A stretch of DNA of 7,809 nt from Candidatus Methanomethylophilaceae archaeon (GTDB taxonomy: Archaea > Thermoplasmatota > Thermoplasmata > Methanomassiliicoccales > Methanomethylophilaceae): contig WOYN01000001.1 in the NCBI GenBank assembly GCA_011620825.1, positions 1 to 7,809 of the forward strand, given 5' to 3'. Each line of letters opens with the position of its first letter. Position 1 is the stretch's first letter. Made by a program: the position numbers and the translations under genes. The notes beneath the pieces are model-generated. The model was not told where the DNA came from, searched no databases, and was given only the letters and a program-made list of their open reading frames with translations. Shown in pieces: positions 7,528 to 7,809 of this stretch.

Positions 7528-7809
7528 CTAGGGTCCTCTCGAATTCTTTGTTGAGAAAATCTTTGACTTCCTTTATCCCAGCTTCAGAATCTTTCTGGAG
7601 GGCGTCGGCCTGGGCCCTGCCCTCTTTGAGGAGCTCTTCGCGTCTGGCCTGAAGCTCCTTTTTCTTTGCTGCGATCTTGGACTCGGTGGAGCTGCGTATC
7701 TTAGCTTCCTCATCCTGAATCTTCTTCACAGAATCCCTGCGGGCCTTGGATAATGCCTCTCTGCTTTCGCTGCGGGCCTTTTCGACCTTTGCGTCTGCGG
7801 CCTTCTCCG
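7514..7809 (-). CDS. atpH: A-type ATP synthase subunit H, peripheral stalk (5' end cut by window edge)
   Basis: Subunit H forms a long coiled coil with subunit E in the peripheral stalk and helps connect the head to subunit I. Ninety-seven codons are visible, open to the window edge at 7809, with the stop at 7514-7516. The visible chain is almost entirely charged helix, for example EKAADAKVEKARSESREAL followed by KKIQDEEAKIRSSTESKIAA. Ala, Glu, Lys and Arg repeat in a heptad-like pattern with no globular part. It ends in a less charged segment (VKDFLNKEFERTLDVAS), typical of small H subunits of about 100-110 aa. Probably only about ten residues and the true start are missing. A GTG at 7729 could open a shorter frame, but the frame continues upstream with the same helix, so I do not accept it as the start. 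Sequence alone is low in information. The call rests on length, coiled-coil character and position directly before I. Confidence 0.85.
   Translation of the reverse strand, partial: EKAADAKVEKARSESREALSKARRDSVKKIQDEEAKIRSSTESKIAAKKKELQARREELLKEGRAQADALQKDSEAGIKEVKDFLNKEFERTLDVAS
7535..7540 (-). promoter_or_regulatory. Ribosome binding site that decides the atpI start, inside atpH
   Basis: GAGAGG on the minus strand lies 7 nt before the ATG at 7527, within the last codons of subunit H. The later ATG at 7509 has no comparable sequence at 7-8 nt, so the overlapping start is preferred. Confidence 0.6.

Noticed and set aside
7514..7729. A 71-residue frame beginning at GTG 7729 as a complete gene.
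   Set aside because: The same frame continues without a stop to the window edge with the same charged coiled-coil composition, so it is the end of a longer subunit H cut by the window.
1..7809. Promoter, terminator, attenuator or small RNA inside the operon.
   Set aside because: The largest intergenic gap is 17 nt (5175-5191), which holds the ribosome site of E. There is no T-rich run after a stop and no hairpin that I could support, so internal transcription signals would have to lie within coding sequence.
1..7809. A novel defence or accessory system hidden in the window.
   Set aside because: Essentially every base is accounted for by nine conserved ATP synthase genes in canonical order, and none is split, fused or interrupted.

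Overview
The window is one continuous, tightly packed operon on the minus strand. It encodes an archaeal A1AO-type (V/A-type, rotary) ATP synthase. Read from high to low coordinates, the order is H (5' end cut by the window edge), I, K, E, C, F, A, B, D (3' end cut by the window edge). This H-I-K-E-C-F-A-B-D order is the classic methanogen/euryarchaeal layout. No gap between genes exceeds 17 bases, and two pairs overlap (H/I by 14 nt, C/F by 1 nt). The promoter must lie beyond base 7809 and the terminator beyond base 1. I see no RNA gene, mobile element, CRISPR array, origin or unexplained stretch.

Organism: the gene order and the A, B, C, E and I proteins point to Euryarchaeota. From general familiarity with the sequence style (moderate GC, many AGG/AGA arginine codons, a single-hairpin c subunit), my best guess is Thermoplasmata, possibly Methanomassiliicoccales. 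This is an inference that I cannot confirm without a search.

Layout: bases 7809-5192 hold the stalk and membrane genes H, I and K. H is a peripheral-stalk coiled coil, I is the a-type stator with the ion half-channels, and K is the rotor-ring proteolipid. Bases 5174-3246 hold E (peripheral stalk), C (socket between rotor ring and central stalk) and F (central stalk). Bases 3245-125 hold the catalytic A and non-catalytic B head subunits, and bases 120-1 hold the start of central-stalk subunit D. Ions passing between I and the K ring turn the ring with C, D and F, which drives ATP synthesis in the A3B3 head while E/H and I hold the stator fixed.

The most useful observation concerns translation. 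Every start that can be judged has a Shine-Dalgarno sequence that, aligned to the archaeal 16S tail, sits 7 or 8 nt from the ATG. At C, D and probably B the upstream gene's TGA stop is itself part of that site. This regularity also settles the ambiguous starts of E and I. Otherwise this is an ordinary, intact housekeeping operon, and I found no sign of a novel system.
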